DNA from: Bettongia penicillata ogilbyi
Taxonomy: Eukaryota; Chordata; Mammalia; Diprotodontia; Potoroidae
Length of the DNA: 64,000 nt
NCBI GenBank assembly: GCA_023548195.1
Contig: JAJHZJ010000577.1
Span: 1,542,574-1,606,573 of the forward strand
Direction: 5' to 3'
How positions within the stretch are numbered: the stretch's first letter is position 1; each line of letters starts with the position of its first letter. Under the pieces are notes generated by a model. The model did not search any database. It had not been told where the DNA came from and was given only the letters and a program-made list of their open reading frames with translations. Both the position numbers and the translations under genes were made by a program. Shown piece by piece: positions 1 to 11,814 of this stretch.

Positions 1-1105
1 ATCACGCTCATATCTCTTTTCAAATTTTACTCTACATCTCTTACTTGATTTTTCAAAATCCTTTTTGAACTTTTCCATGAGTTGAGACCAATTCACATTT
101 TTCTTGGAGGCTTTGGATGTAGGAGCTTTGACTTTATCTTCTTCTGAATGTGTGTTTAATCTTCTTTGTCACCCACAAAAGCTTTCTATGGTCATCATTT
201 TTTTCTCTTGTTTGCTCATTTCCCCAGTCTGTTACCTGATTTTTAAATTTTGGTTAAAGTAGGGTTCTGCTTTCAGGGTGGAGGGTGCCCTATACCAAGT
301 TTCGGGGATTCTGTGCAGCTCTTTTCAGGTATACATCTGGGAGTCTAAGTTTTCAATTCTTCCAAGATAGCACGATCTAAAGGGAGGTGTTTAGTTTTCT
401 CCTGACCTGTGCTCTGGTCTTTGAGTGACTACAAGCATTCTTTTCTGCCTTGGAACTGTGAAGAGAGTCTCTGCTTGACTATGGCCACAAGTTCTGCTGT
501 GCTAGTGCTCTTTCTCACTCTGGGACTGCCACCCAGGACTGTGATCCAGATCCAAGTTAGGGCAAAGCAATAGAGTCCTGCCTCAGTGCTAGCAAGAGAC
601 CCATATAATCTCTTTCTGACCAACTGTTCTATCACCTTACCATCTGTGGGTTGAGAGCTCCAGAAGCAGCTGCTGCCATTACTGATTCAGTAGGTTCCAA
701 GGCTTGTTCCTGGTTTACTAGAGCCAGGGCTGTACTAGACTGTGCTCCACTCTCACCCAGGTGTGACAGACATTTCCTGCTGACTCTCTAATTTGTCTTT
801 GGTATCTGTGGGCTGAGTGGTGTGAAAACCACCACTGCGGCTACTGATCCAGTTCCCCCAAGGCCTGCTCTGGGTTTGCTAGGGCCCAGGGGCCAGACCT
901 GTGCTGCACAGCCTTCTCTTGTGCTCTAGAACAACAGACCTTTCCTGCAAACCTTCTAAGTTCCTTGGGCAGGGAAATTGTTTCACTATGTTAGTTTTGC
1001 CACTCTAGAATTTGTGTACAGTCATTATTTAAAAATACGTGAAGAGGTTTGAGAGAGAGCCCAGGCAAATATCTGTCTTTATTCCACCATCTTGGCCCTG
1101 CTTCT
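1..1105 (-). mobile_element. L1 5' end (5' UTR and start of ORF1), runs off left edge
   Basis: Read on the minus strand, the stretch ending near 1105 starts with a sequence close to AGGGCCAAGATGGTGG, which resembles the conserved first bases of the other L1/HAL1 copies in this window (GGAGCCAAGATGGCGG at 59748). It continues through a moderately GC-rich 5' UTR. At the left edge (about 1-120) it reaches sequence matching the coiled-coil part of ORF1, equivalent to the ELKKDFENQVR segment of the HAL1 copy at 21010. The rest of the element lies outside the window, so it cannot be decided whether it is a full L1 or a half-L1. The 5' UTR differs clearly from that of the HAL1 copies, which suggests a separate subfamily. 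Confidence 0.75.
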
Positions 1106-1124
1106 GAAAGGGATTATTATGCTT

Positions 1125-1200
1125 TTTAATTTGTATTCTCAGCACTTAGCAGAATGCCTGGCGTATATTAGGTGCTTAAGCAATGCTCGCTGATTGATTA
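1125..1200 (+). repeat. L2-type 3' end fragment
   Basis: The sequence has the typical plus-orientation 3' end of L2-clade elements: 'cagcacttagcagaatgcctgg', then a 'taggtgcttaa' block and a short tandem tail 'tgattgatta'. It directly follows the 5' end of the minus-strand L1. Confidence 0.7.
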
Positions 1201-1589
1201 TCTAAATGCCAGTGCCTATTTGTCTGTGCTTCTTTCTCTGGCTCATTTAGTGCATGAGTTTATTTCCAGCATTACATGTGTCCTGGCGCAGACTTAGTTA
1301 CCCAGGATTGACTCTTGGCTTGACCAAGACCTCTTTGCTACTCTAAACTTGCTGTTGCTTCCTTCTGTGAAGTAAAAGTAGATAGGACTGTATTTTCTTA
1401 CTTCTAAATACTCACTTCAGTTGTGTGTTATGATTTTATGACATCCTTTCTTTGCCTTCAAGTTTTCCTTTGATGATCCTTCTAAATTTATTCACTACTA
1501 TAATAATATAGAGGCATGAGTCATGCTTTGCCCTGAGTCCCACATAAGTTTAGACTTGTTCCCGATGAACTTTCACTAGTTTCCTATTT

Positions 1590-1820
1590 TATGTTATCCC
1601 CTTTTTGGAACATCCTCCTTGTTTATTTCCTTCCAATTCAAATGTTATCCTTCCTTCAACATTCAGTTCAGTTCCTCTCTTTCCATGAAGCCTTCCCTGA
1701 CCGCTTTGTCCATAGATTACATATTTTTCTTTCAACTTCTCTCGTTTACTAGTTACTGTCCACTATTGTAAATTATATTATGTGCTTGCCTTATATTTAC
1801 AGGTAGTTTGTAAGGTAACT
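1590..1820 (+). repeat. Probable L2 3'-region fragment
   Basis: The block includes 'ccatgaagccttccctgacc', a phrase typical of the L2 3' region, followed by degenerate sequence. No open frame is retained. The assignment rests on remembered consensus similarity. Confidence 0.5.
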
Positions 1821-2194
1821 AGCAACTATGAGATTAGAAGGACCACAAAGTTTGACTTTGCCTAATTTGCAGTTTTATCTCTGTCTCACATTGAATCCTA
1901 CTATTTCCATATTCTCTTATGTGTTTCCTTAATTTTATTGTTGAAGGCATCTCAAGGGCTGCTAGCCTGGTACCCTATATGTTGTTTCTTACTCCTTAAG
2001 TGGTCTATTCTTTTTCAAGAAGCTTTGCAAATTATGGGCTCAGTCCAGACCCCAAGCTGATGAAACCACATAAGAATAAACATTAATCAGGCTTTCCCCC
2101 CTGATTTTATCTATGAAGAATCATAGATCTTTGCTGGGCAAGTTACTGGACCTCCCCCAGACTCCTTACCCAAGCTTTCTGGAAAGAGACTTAG

Positions 2195-2330
2195 AATTCA
2201 ACCAATATTTATTAAGCAACCATCTGACATTATGCTTCAGGAACTGAGCTAGGCACTGTAGGTACAATAGCAAAAATAAAAAGTCCCTTCCCTCAAGGAC
2301 CTTACATTCTTTTGGCTTCTTAAGGAAAAA
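2195..2330 (-). repeat. L2-type 3' end fragment, reversed
   Basis: The series 'aatatttattaagcaacc', 'ctaggcactgtaggtac' and 'tcccttccctcaaggacc' is the reverse complement of the L2-type 3' end that recurs throughout this window, for example at 11815 and 15820. Confidence 0.7.
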
Positions 2331-2334
2331 AAAT

Positions 2335-2800
2335 GGAGTTTAAATATATTATTACACAGTACAACAGAATAAATATATACTTCTAATTATATATTACCTT
2401 TGAATACATTCCATATTATAGCAATATATCAATCTATTCAATACATCCCAACATATTTATGTATTATAATACATCTCAACATATCAAGTGTTATTAAGTA
2501 TATTTAGCTTCATTTATTACATATTATACAATAGGTTAAAATATATTATAATATTTAACATTACAATATATAACATATATTACACATCAATTATTGCATG
2601 TAATATTCATTTTTATTATATAATATATTAAGATATATTATATAAATATGTTTAGATGTGTTAAAGATAATAGATTGGTATATAACAATGTAACATGAGA
2701 TGCATTCATAGATAATATATTAATTAGTTGTATATTTACAATGCTCTATTGTATAATTGCCAAATAATATTAAATATGTAAAAACATTACATCTCATTTT
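2335..2800. repeat. AT-rich low-complexity block
   Basis: About 460 bases are made almost entirely of A and T, with many short overlapping palindromes of the type 'atatattat' and 'taatatatta'. There is no regular unit and no open frame. It may be a decayed microsatellite or an easily unwound AT island. The next 600 bases, up to the L1 at 3428, show nothing recognisable. Confidence 0.7.
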
Positions 2801-3427
2801 CCTAAGATGTCTTCTCTCAGGGTACTGTCAACTTTTGAAATTTTGACATCTTTTCTAATGAAGTTGAAAACACAAATAATATTCTGCTAGCCAATCCACT
2901 TTTCAATCAATTTATTTAAAATTTTGATATGCATACAGTTCTGCTATGAAAAGAAAGAAACTGAGCAGAGGTGAGAGGGTCTACCAGCTCTACAGATTAC
3001 ATGAATTATCCCTGCACAGGCTTGGACAAAGAATATCAAGCAGAAGACTATACTTAACTGTGAAAGACTGTTAAGTATTTGGCTAGCCTTTGTGAGAAAT
3101 GTTCAGAATGGACTCTGATGGAGGTGGAAAATAATAGAAGCTCTCATTAGTAAAATAGAGCAGATAATCAGCTTGTTTTTATCAAAACGGTATGGCCATT
3201 TGTTCCATGTCTGATAGATATTTTAAGTTGAAGCTGAATTCAATTAAATAAAATGTTCCTAAATGAGGGAATGTGATAGATTGTGTGCACAAATGGACAA
3301 TAGTTTAGAATGTATTGTGTGAATCTTCAGAACATTTTTATTAAGATACTTTTGTGTCTTTGCTTTTCTTCTTTTTGAGTATTCAGTACTAAGAACAAGT
3401 CTTGAGCAAGGGCTGGACAAATATTCT

Positions 3428-6110
3428 CTTTTTTTGTAATAGCATTTTATTTTCCCCCAGTTACATGTCGACAAATGATTTTGGCATTGATTTTTACCTG
3501 ATTTTGGGCTCCAAATTTTTCTCCATCTCTCCTTTCCCTCCGCTCTTCTGAAATTAGGCATTTTGACATAGTTTATACATGCATTATCTTGTAAAACATA
3601 CTTCCATATCAGTCATAGTTGTGAAAGAAGAAGAAGATTAAAAGAAAAAAAACACAAGAAATAATAAAGTGAATGAAAAAACTATCCTTCAATCTGCATT
3701 CAGAATGCATCAGTTCTTTTTCTGCATATGGATAGTATTTTCTTTTGTGAGTCCTTTGTATTCATCTTGGATCACTGTTTTGCTGAGAAGAATTGAGTCT
3801 CATCATACAATGTTGCTGATACTGTGTGCAATGTTTTCTTGGTTCTACTTCTTTCATTTTGCATTAGTTCATGCAAGTCTTTCCAGGTTCTTCAGAAATT
3901 TGTGAACTCTTTATTTCTTATTAAACAATAGTATTCTATTACATTCATATACCATAGCTTGTTCAGTTATTCCCCAATTGATGGATATCCCCTCAATTTT
4001 CAATATTTTGCCACCACAAAAAGGGCTACTTTAAATATTTTTGCACATGTAGGTCCTTTTCCCTTTTTTTAGGACATCTTTTAAGTATAGACTGAGTAGT
4101 GTTATTATTGGATTAAAGGGTATGCACAGTTTGGTTGTCCTTTGGGCATAGTTCCAAATTCCTTTCCAGAAGGGTCAGATCAGTGCACAACTCCACCAAT
4201 AGTACAGTAGTGTCCTAACTTTCCCATATCCTCTCCAACATTTATCATTTTCCCTTTTTTGGTCATATTAGCCAACCTGATAGCTGTGAGGTGGTACCTC
4301 AGAGTTGTTTTAATATGCATTTCTCTGCTCAAAAGTGATTTAGAGCACCTCTTCATATGCTTATAGATAGCTTTGATTTCTTCATCTGAAAACTGTTCAA
4401 ATCCTTTGATAATTTATCAATTGGGGAATGGTTTGTATTCTTATAAATTTGACTGTGTTGTCTATATATCTGAGAAATGAGGCCTTTATCAGTCATTTGC
4501 TGTAAAGATTGTTTCCCAGCTTTTTGCTTCCCTTCTAATATTGGTTGCGTTGGTTTTGTTTTCTCAAAAGCTTTTTATTTAATATAATCACAGTTATCTA
4601 TTTTATGTTTGGCAATGTTTTCCATCTCTTGTTTGGTCATGAATTTTTCCCTCCCCCATAGATTTGACAGGTCTGACATTCCTTGCTGTTCTTGTTTGCT
4701 TATGGTCTCACCTTTCATATCTAAATCATGCACCATTTTGACCATATCTTGTTGTATGGTGTAAGATGCTGGTCTACACATAGTTTTCCCCTATTGTTTT
4801 CCAGTTTGCCCAGCAGTTTTTGTCAAATAGTAAGTTCTTATCCCAAAATCTGGGATCTTTGAGTTTATCAAACACTAGGTTGTCCACTCTGCTATCTCCT
4901 TCCATTTTTATGGGAGAGTTCATTCCATTCAATCCAATTGGATTCCATCCAATCACAGTTATGATTACTACCTGTGAATTTTCTTCCATCCTGTTCTTCC
5001 TCTTGTATATCCTCTCTTCTTTCACCCTTTCCCTTCTCACTAGTGTTTTGCTTCTGTCTACCACCTCCCCGATCTGCCCTCCCTTCTTCCAGTCCCACCC
5101 CTTTACTTGATCTCTTCTCCTCCTTTTTTCCTTATCAGATAAGATTGATTTCTATATTCAACTAATTGTGTATATTATTCCCTTTTTGAGCCAATACTAT
5201 TGAGAGTACTGTTCAAGCAATAACCCACTCTGTATTTTCCTTTCCACTGTAATAGGTCTTTCACACTTCTTTATGTTAAATAATTCACCCCATTCTACTT
5301 ATCCCTTCCTTCTGAATCCATTGTACTCCTCTTTCTCATCCATTATTTTTTTATATCATTTCCCCAAATTCACCTTATACCCATACCCCCTATCTATGTA
5401 TATTCCTTCTAGCTGTGCTATTAGTGGTAAAATTTCTAAGAATTACAAGGATCATCTTGCCATAAACAGTTTCACTCCACCGAATCCCTCATGTTTTCTT
5501 TTCCCTTTTTCCCTATTTACATTTCCCTTGGGTCTTAATATTAGAGGTCAGTTTTTTGGTTTAGTTCTGATATTCTCCTTTGGAAAGCTTAAAATCCTTC
5601 TATTTCATTGAATAATTTTATCCCTTGGTGTATTATGCTTAATTTTGCCAGGTGAGTGATTCTTGGTAGTAGTCCTAACTCCTTTGCCTTTTGGAATATC
5701 ATGTTCCATGACCTCTGATCCTTTCATGTTGCAGTTGCCAGGTCCTGTGTAATCCTGACTGTGGCACCCTCATATGTGAATTCTTTCTGGTTACTTGGAG
5801 TATTTTTCCCTTGACCTGATAATTCTGAAATTTAGTTATAATGTTCCTTGGAGTTTTTATTTGGGGATATCTTTTCTGAGGTGTTTGGTGGATTCTTTCC
5901 ATGCCTATTATGTCCTCTGATTCCAAGACATTTCTTGCCAATCTTCCGAGTTGCCCGAGCTAAAAAATTGTTTTACTATGTCTTTTTGCTGGTTCTACTG
6001 TTCTAGGATTTGTTTTGGGGCACTATTTTGTGGGTGCTTAGAAGTGAATATGGGAGAGTCACAACTATTCACTGCTTACTCTGCCATCTTAGCTCCCAGA
6101 AGTCCCCTGC
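3428..6110 (-). mobile_element. L1 with large internal ORF2 deletion, flanked by target-site duplication
   Basis: On the minus strand the element begins near 6108 with an L1 start (GGAGCTAAGATGGCAG). It continues with ORF1 C-terminal sequence (5699-5941, containing TPRNIITKFQNYQVKGKILQ), a region after ORF1, and the opening of the ORF2 endonuclease (about 4882-5000). It then jumps at about 4880 directly into the C-terminal part of ORF2 (DNLVFDKLKDPRFWDKN at 4800-4880, then about 4575-4800) and the 3' UTR. The central endonuclease and reverse transcriptase coding region is missing. The direct repeat 'acaaatattct' lies at 3417-3427 and 6111-6121, so the whole composite lies between a single pair of target-site duplications. 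All frames are broken. The L1 ORF2 identity comes from the order of motifs shared with mammalian L1 ORF2p C-termini. Confidence 0.85.
5699..5941 (-). pseudogene. L1 ORF1 C-terminal fragment
   Basis: This open segment of the deleted L1 encodes part of the ORF1p RNA-binding module: the start of the C-terminal domain with the TPRNI-x-KFQN-x-QVK-x-KIL series. It aligns by eye with residues of the better preserved ORF1 at 21010-22113. ORF1p is the RNA-binding chaperone that coats L1 RNA. The coiled coil and start codon are not in this frame, so it is a dead remnant. Confidence 0.8.
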
Positions 6111-6269
6111 ACAAATATTCTTTTTAATTTTTCCATCTCCTTGAGATAGGTATTACATGTTGACCAAGTGGAAGAGTATGAAACAGGCATCACTCCACAA
6201 AATTATGATAGATGGTATTTGATTTTGTTTGCTTTCATATTTGGCCTTTCTCAGAGTACCCACATTGTT

Positions 6270-6465
6270 CTGTTGACTGCAACAGACTTGGAATCACTTG
6301 TGAATAACTGGGTTCAAATCTAGCCTCTGATATCTCTTAACTGTATGACCATGGACAAGTCATTTATTTTGAGTCTTTGTTTGTAAAAGGGAACAATAAT
6401 ACATGTAATACTTATCTCACAACCTCAAATAATACAATATGCATAAAATAGGTAAATGTCAGTTT
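6270..6465 (+). repeat. MIR-type SINE
   Basis: The block reads in the typical MIR order: 'cttggaatcacttg', 'gggttcaaatctagcctc', 'atgaccatggacaagtcat', then a 'tctttgtttgtaaaagg' block and an 'aataata' stretch. It sits just before the GGAA tract. Confidence 0.75.
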
Positions 6466-6593
6466 TCCAGTGATGCCCAGTACCTTTATGCTTCTCATTG
6501 ATATTTCAAGTTCTCTAGAACTTGAAATTATAGGAGCATTTAAAAAAATGCATCAAGGAAGGAGAGGAGAGGGAAAGAAAGAAAAGAAATAAA

Positions 6594-6626
6594 GAGAAAA
6601 AGGGAAGGGAAGGGAAGGAAGGAAGG

Positions 6627-6659
<33 letters not shown>

Positions 6660-6790
6660 AGGAAGGAAGGAAGGAAGGAAGGAAAGAAGGAAGGAAGGAA
6701 GGAAGGAAAGAAGGAAGGAAGGAAGGAAGGAAGGAAGGAAGGAAGGAAGGAAGGAAGGAAGGAAGGAAGGAAGGAAGGAAGGAAGGAAAA
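6594..6790 (+). repeat. (GGAA)n microsatellite, about 190 bp
   Basis: A nearly unbroken GGAA/GAAG tandem array is interrupted only by a few 'ggca' and 'gaaa' units in its left half. It is all-purine on the plus strand. The long 'FLPSFLPS' frames on the minus strand are translations of this array and not genes. Confidence 0.95.
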
Positions 6791-6799
6791 ACAAAGAAA

Positions 6800-8515
6800 T
6801 CACTTCTGTCTAATCCAGGAGACAAAATGGGAAGAAGAATGGTTGGGGGGTAATTAACATTCCTTGAGAGAAGAATGTGGGTGAAGAAACAAAAGGTTTG
6901 ATTTGAGTTCTTATCTGAAAGATTAACAAAAAGTAAACAGAACTCCCTGCAATAGATCAACTCCCCAAAAGAACTGACAGAAGCAACCAGGTCATAAGTC
7001 TAGACTGAGATCTCTGAAATGAGTTCCAGGACAACTAATCCAGACCCTGAAGTTGTAATAGAGTAGGAGAGATAGAGGGGGAGCAGAGTTGATGTGGGGA
7101 GCTAGTTAGGTCAGAAAAAGACTACAGAGAGAAAAACACAAGTCATGGAGAAATGCCAAATTTTCTCATGCAAAATTTCCATGTGAGCCATGTTATTTTA
7201 TGCCTGGGATATATAAACACATCCCCCTTTCCTGTTTCATCAACTCTGTGCTGAAAAAATTCATGCTGAGGTGTTAATTGTTATCATTGACCAAGGTAGG
7301 CATATTTGCAAGAGAATTAATTCCAGTCTTTAACTGAAAGAATAAATTCCTAGTGGTAGGATTTTAAGCAGCTGAATGTGCTAATTAATTGGTAAAATAA
7401 AGACTATAAATTGATGCTCCATCTCAAATACAGACTATCCAAAACTCAAAGTGAGCATGATGGAAGAGAGTAAGAGAAACTATCGAAGTCTCCCCAATCA
7501 GATAAATAAAGAAGACCCAGAGAAGCTCACAAACCCCCAACAGAGAGGGGAGTCACCACTGTGAGAGTAAGAAAAGTAACAAGGAACAAAAACCCTTTGT
7601 CCCATCAGCCCAGAATCTGAACATCAACTAGCTTCCCATTTTTTCTCTCTCCTCCCTGTTCCCCCACTAGCATGAATCAGTACCAGACCCCAAATCTAAG
7701 CTCCCTGCTCCCTCTCAATGGTGGTTAGTCCTGCTAGACCTAGATAAGAACACTTTAAACACTTCCTAGACTTAATTAGTTGGAGGAGAGGGTGCCCCAT
7801 CCCTTCCAGGACCCTACTGGATTGCCCTACTTTCACCAGAGAGCCCAGAAGACATGACCAGTTTCCATGAACTTCTCTGACTTCCCTTCATTTCATGAGT
7901 ATTACCCCTTAGTCAAGCAGGCTTGTTTCACTGTCTTGGAGCTCCATTTTCCTTGTACTGGACTACTGGTATTTGGAATCTCCCTGAGCCCATGTTAGAC
8001 AACCACAAATATGAACACAAAGCATCACCAGTACTGTCAAGCATACAGGATTGTGACTTAGCTGTCTGTTAGTCAAACTCAAGATGACAGTTTTTGCAGA
8101 GGCTGATATTGTATGTGACAGATTTAACATGATGCTGGAGTGAAAGATTGAAAGGAATCAGGAATTGTTAGGTCTAAGAATCTGTCGTATGTGGGGGAGC
8201 TGCCAACTGGTCCTCTGGATATTTCCCCATTGGAACTTTTAATTTAGAGGGCTTGTAGGTTGATGCTAGAGCATCATAAAAGGTCTATTCAGCTGAAGAT
8301 CTCTTTGTCAGAAACAGGATAATCCATTGACACTAATTAAAACCAAAGGCACATAATTCTGTTCTAATAAGAAAATCCTATAGATAGGATAAAATCCTAT
8401 AGATAGGAAAAACTCATGCATTAATTTTAAAATAACTCAATCCTCAGTAAGTCAAAATGTATTTTGAATTAGGTAAACAAATGGAACAAGTTAAATTCTG
8501 TGTTAGAACGTTCAT
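6800..8515. other. Unassigned non-coding stretch
   Basis: I see no gene and no confidently named repeat between the GGAA array and the MIR at 8520. The part from 7440 to 7990 has a slightly higher GC content and could be an old LTR or DNA transposon, but no terminal repeats were found. A short direct duplication of 'aatcctatagatagg' occurs at about 8375-8408. Confidence 0.5.
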
Positions 8516-8519
8516 TTCA

Positions 8520-8740
8520 TGGTCTCTTGTTTGCTAGTCTTTGAGTCAGGGGACCAGTTTTAAATTTTGACTGCAACTTTCTACTAGTGTGACTTTGGAT
8601 AAATCACTAAGTTTCTCTTGGTTTTGGTTTCCTTATAAGGAATAATGAAAAGGCTAGATCAGGGGTGCAGGAAAGGACCACATGGGGACTTGAGGTTGCA
8701 AGTTTCCCACCCCTAAGTTAGATCAATGCTCAATTCAGAT
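8520..8740 (+). repeat. MIR-type SINE interrupted by a small DNA-transposon remnant
   Basis: The order 'gtctttgagtcagggg', 'ttttaaattttgactgc', 'gtgactttggataaatcac', 'ttggtttccttataagg', 'aataatgaaaaggctagatca' is that of a MIR in plus orientation. Its end is split by the hAT-like remnant at 8661-8716 and resumes with 'aatgctcaattc'. Confidence 0.75.
8661..8716. mobile_element. Very short hAT-like MITE remnant with 8-bp duplication
   Basis: A 56-bp insertion begins AGGGGTG and ends near CACCCCT, which are inverted ends. Its interior resembles the outer parts of the longer copies at 18098 and 46430 ('accacatggggacttgagg', then 'gcaagtttcccacccct'). It is bordered by 'gctagatc' (8653-8660) and 'gttagatc' (8717-8724), an 8-bp duplication with one mismatch. 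Eight bases is the size made by hAT transposases. The element has lost its middle and codes for nothing. Confidence 0.6.
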
Positions 8741-8744
8741 TGAG

Positions 8745-8768
8745 TATATATATATATATATATATATT
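8745..8768. repeat. (TA)n microsatellite
   Basis: A run of about 12 TA units lies just after the end of the MIR. Confidence 0.95.
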
Positions 8769-9261
8769 TAGGATTTAAATGTTACTTTTTTGTTATCCTG
8801 AACTTGACATTTAGAACTTCTTCCAATTCTAAATGAATGATTCTAAATGCCTCACACTGGATTATATGATTTTTGGCAAGAATTATAAGTTCTGACTCTC
8901 AATACTATCTACATTAACTGAGTAAATGCCAGGTGTCCACTCTATTTTATGCTGTAAAGACATAGTGTAAAAGGAAAAAAAAAGAATGACATCATTGCTG
9001 AGTTTACCAACAAATAAATAGCAGGCATGCTTTTGAGTAACAGAGCCAGATAGATTAAAGCATGAATCGAAAACTGTTCAAAGGAAAACTCCAAAAGATT
9101 CAATTTTCTTTCACTGAGCAATTTAGGAGATAAAAATTTCAGAAGGGGAAGGAAAACTTTTTTATTAAATGGAGTACTTCTGTTAAGTTAAAGAATAAAA
9201 GAAGAAATTGAGTCAAATAAAGTCAATAACTAGGATGGAATTTTAAAATTGTTTAATTTTA

Positions 9262-9378
9262 ATTGAGGGATAGTAATGGATATAGAGTTGAGATTGGAAA
9301 AACTGAGTTCAAGTCCCATATCCCACATTTATTCCTTGAGTGACTCTCGGCAAGTCACTTACTTTGCAGAGTTCTAGG
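9262..9378 (+). repeat. MIR/tRNA-type SINE fragment
   Basis: The order 'atatagagttgagattgg', 'actgagttcaagtccca', 'gtgactctcggcaagtcac' is that of the SINE families common in this window. Confidence 0.7.
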
Positions 9379-9399
9379 TAACTCTTTAAAACTGACTGT

Positions 9400-11480
9400 A
9401 AGTTACAGAGAGCATTTAGCCTGCAATGAAATCATAGATCCAGTTCCAATCTCCTGGGCAAATTATAATAAACTCACTCCTATGTAGAAGACTAAGTAAT
9501 TGATTTTAAAAGATAAAAAGAGTGTATGTGCTGTTAAGACTGGAAGTCAGTCCAGAACACTCCTGCCTCTTCTGAATAAGGGAATGGGGAAATGGGAGAA
9601 GTTGCTGAGGAAGAGCAATTTTTAAAGGGATGTGAAGGGGGAAAACACAGTCTTATTGGGTTTGTAGCTCAGGGTTGGTATTTTTTTAATTGTGTTAGTT
9701 TTTGGTTACTCTGAACTTGGCAAGCATCAACAGGAACATTTCTATATGGCAAAAGAGCATTATATATGAAATGACTAATTCTATTCTAGAATTCTATTCT
9801 ATTCTAGAAAGTTATTTTTTTTTTAAATCAAGTATAGAATAAACCCAACAATTTAGTTCCAAAGTTGTCCTGCTTTTCTCTATCTCCCTCTGAATTTCTT
9901 TCTATTCTCTTCTGTCCATTATTAAAAAAAACTCATTGATTCTTTGTTCTGCTTACTTTTTTCCTTTGGCACCACTGTCACTAACCTTCCTCTTCTCAAT
10001 ATTGCCCTCATCCCCATCCAAGTTCCCTGGGTTGGCTGTTTTGTTTTTAAGGTTGGTTGAATCTGTTTCAGCATTTGGTTTCTTCCAATTTCTTATCGAC
10101 ACTAGTGAGGCCACACTTCTGTGCTGACCTTGGGTTCAAATCAACAAAAGAGGTTTATCAGGTTTTGTTGGTGACAGGTATGCATAATCAAGGAAGGAAT
10201 GTAGACCAAGGATGTGTGGGAGGTGGCCTTTCCTTTTTTGCCTAAATGTTGTCCTTACTCTAATTTCATTTTCAAATCAAAGAAGATGGTGGGAGTAAAG
10301 CAAGCTGAAAATCATGTCTAGTGAACCCCTGGGCCAACCTAGATGACCCACTAAATATGTAGTTGTAATTAGTGCTTTGTCCATGCCTCACTTAACCCAC
10401 TGTCTATTCGTCACTATTGTACCCATCATGAAACTTGGTGGGTGGGTTGCCACTGTGCACTCTCTCCTGTTTGTCACATGACCTGCATCATCAGTCTGTG
10501 TTTTTGATCATTACTGACATTGAACAGGGACAATGTGAGTGCAGCCACAAAACAATGCAACTGACGCCCACTATGCGATGAGCGGCAACAACGTGAGGGA
10601 TTCACTTGCTGTGTGGCCACCCTCCAAATTACATGAGTGTCTGGTGCTGTCTCCAAGGTCAGGCACTCAGTTCAGTACTTTTTTGCATGTAAGCAGTTGC
10701 TGTGGAAATTTTTTGGTTCTAACATTACAGTTTTTGGGGTGACTTAGTTAAATGGGTGATTAAAAAAATGGAAGATCGAATCAGAACATAGAATCTTAAT
10801 CCAGAGTGGACACATAGATATTTATTTACTTACATGAGAGACAAAATATTGTACCTTGTTTGCCAAGAAGTAATAGCCATTCCAAAGGAATACCATCATC
10901 TTTATCATTTCAAATCAAAGCATCCTGACTTAAGCAAATTGGACACCAATGAAAAGCAATTAAAGCATCCCAATTGTTGAAAACCTCAGTGGGGAACAAT
11001 GTTTTTTCAAAAAAGTAAAGCCAGAAAATGAGGCAGCTACTAAAGTTAGTTTTCAGACTTCTAATGAAATCAATTTTAGACATGGTTCTGGAGTACGATA
11101 AACTGATTCCAACAAGAAGTACAATACATCCCACTAACTAAATGTAAACAGTAAGAAATCCTGAAAAATGTATTCAAATGTGTACTGCTTAGCAAAATAA
11201 TTTTTTAACATTAATGTGACTTCATGATAAAAATCTTGAGTAGCAAATGTAATTAATTGGTATTAATTGAAAATTCCCATTTAAAAAGGTGATTTATTTG
11301 CAAAATAGTTTAATCATTAATTATGCCTTTACTTGGAAAGTGAACCACTAAAAACTTATCTCGGGCCCATAGAAGGTTAGCCTATTTTCATTTTGGATCC
11401 TGCCTACTGCCAAGTTGTGTGGGTTTGGAATAGAGCACTCCCTGGCTCTTCAGATTTTAGGCTGGTCTCAATGTCCCAAT
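9400..11480. other. Unassigned non-coding stretch
   Basis: No gene is supported. The part at 10280-10740 contains several CpG dinucleotides ('ctgacgcccactatgcgatg') and could be an old transposon or LTR, but I could not define its ends. The short open frames here have no recognisable domain. Confidence 0.4.
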
Positions 11481-11488
11481 GTCCCAAT

Positions 11489-11489
<1 letters not shown>

Positions 11490-11536
<47 letters not shown>

Positions 11537-11557
11537 TGCGCGCGCGCGTGTGTGTGT

Positions 11558-11589
<32 letters not shown>
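11490..11589 (+). repeat. (GT)n microsatellite, about 100 bp
   Basis: The array is GT dinucleotides, broken once by a 'gcgcgcgcg' run near 11537-11548 and once by 'tatg'. Alternating purine-pyrimidine DNA containing CG steps is favourable to left-handed (Z) DNA. Confidence 0.95.
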
Positions 11590-11590
<1 letters not shown>

Positions 11591-11814
11591 AAGAGTTACT
11601 GAAATAGATTTTGGCTACACAAACTAACAACAGTCAGAGGTTTGGAATTAGAAGGAATTTTCTTATAGTAAATCAGATAGTTCCTGGATATCAAGGATCT
11701 TCATGAGTCCTAGATCAAACAAACAAAAAATCAGAAATAATAGACTTAATGTGAGCTTAGTCCTAGGACGTTTTATTCCCTTTAGTTAGCTGTTTGCTGC
11801 CTATTAAGGTCAGT

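Noticed and set aside
6540..6960. Long Phe-Leu-Pro-Ser repeat frames on the minus strand
   Set aside because: They are direct translations of the GGAA microsatellite, with no unique sequence supporting a protein.
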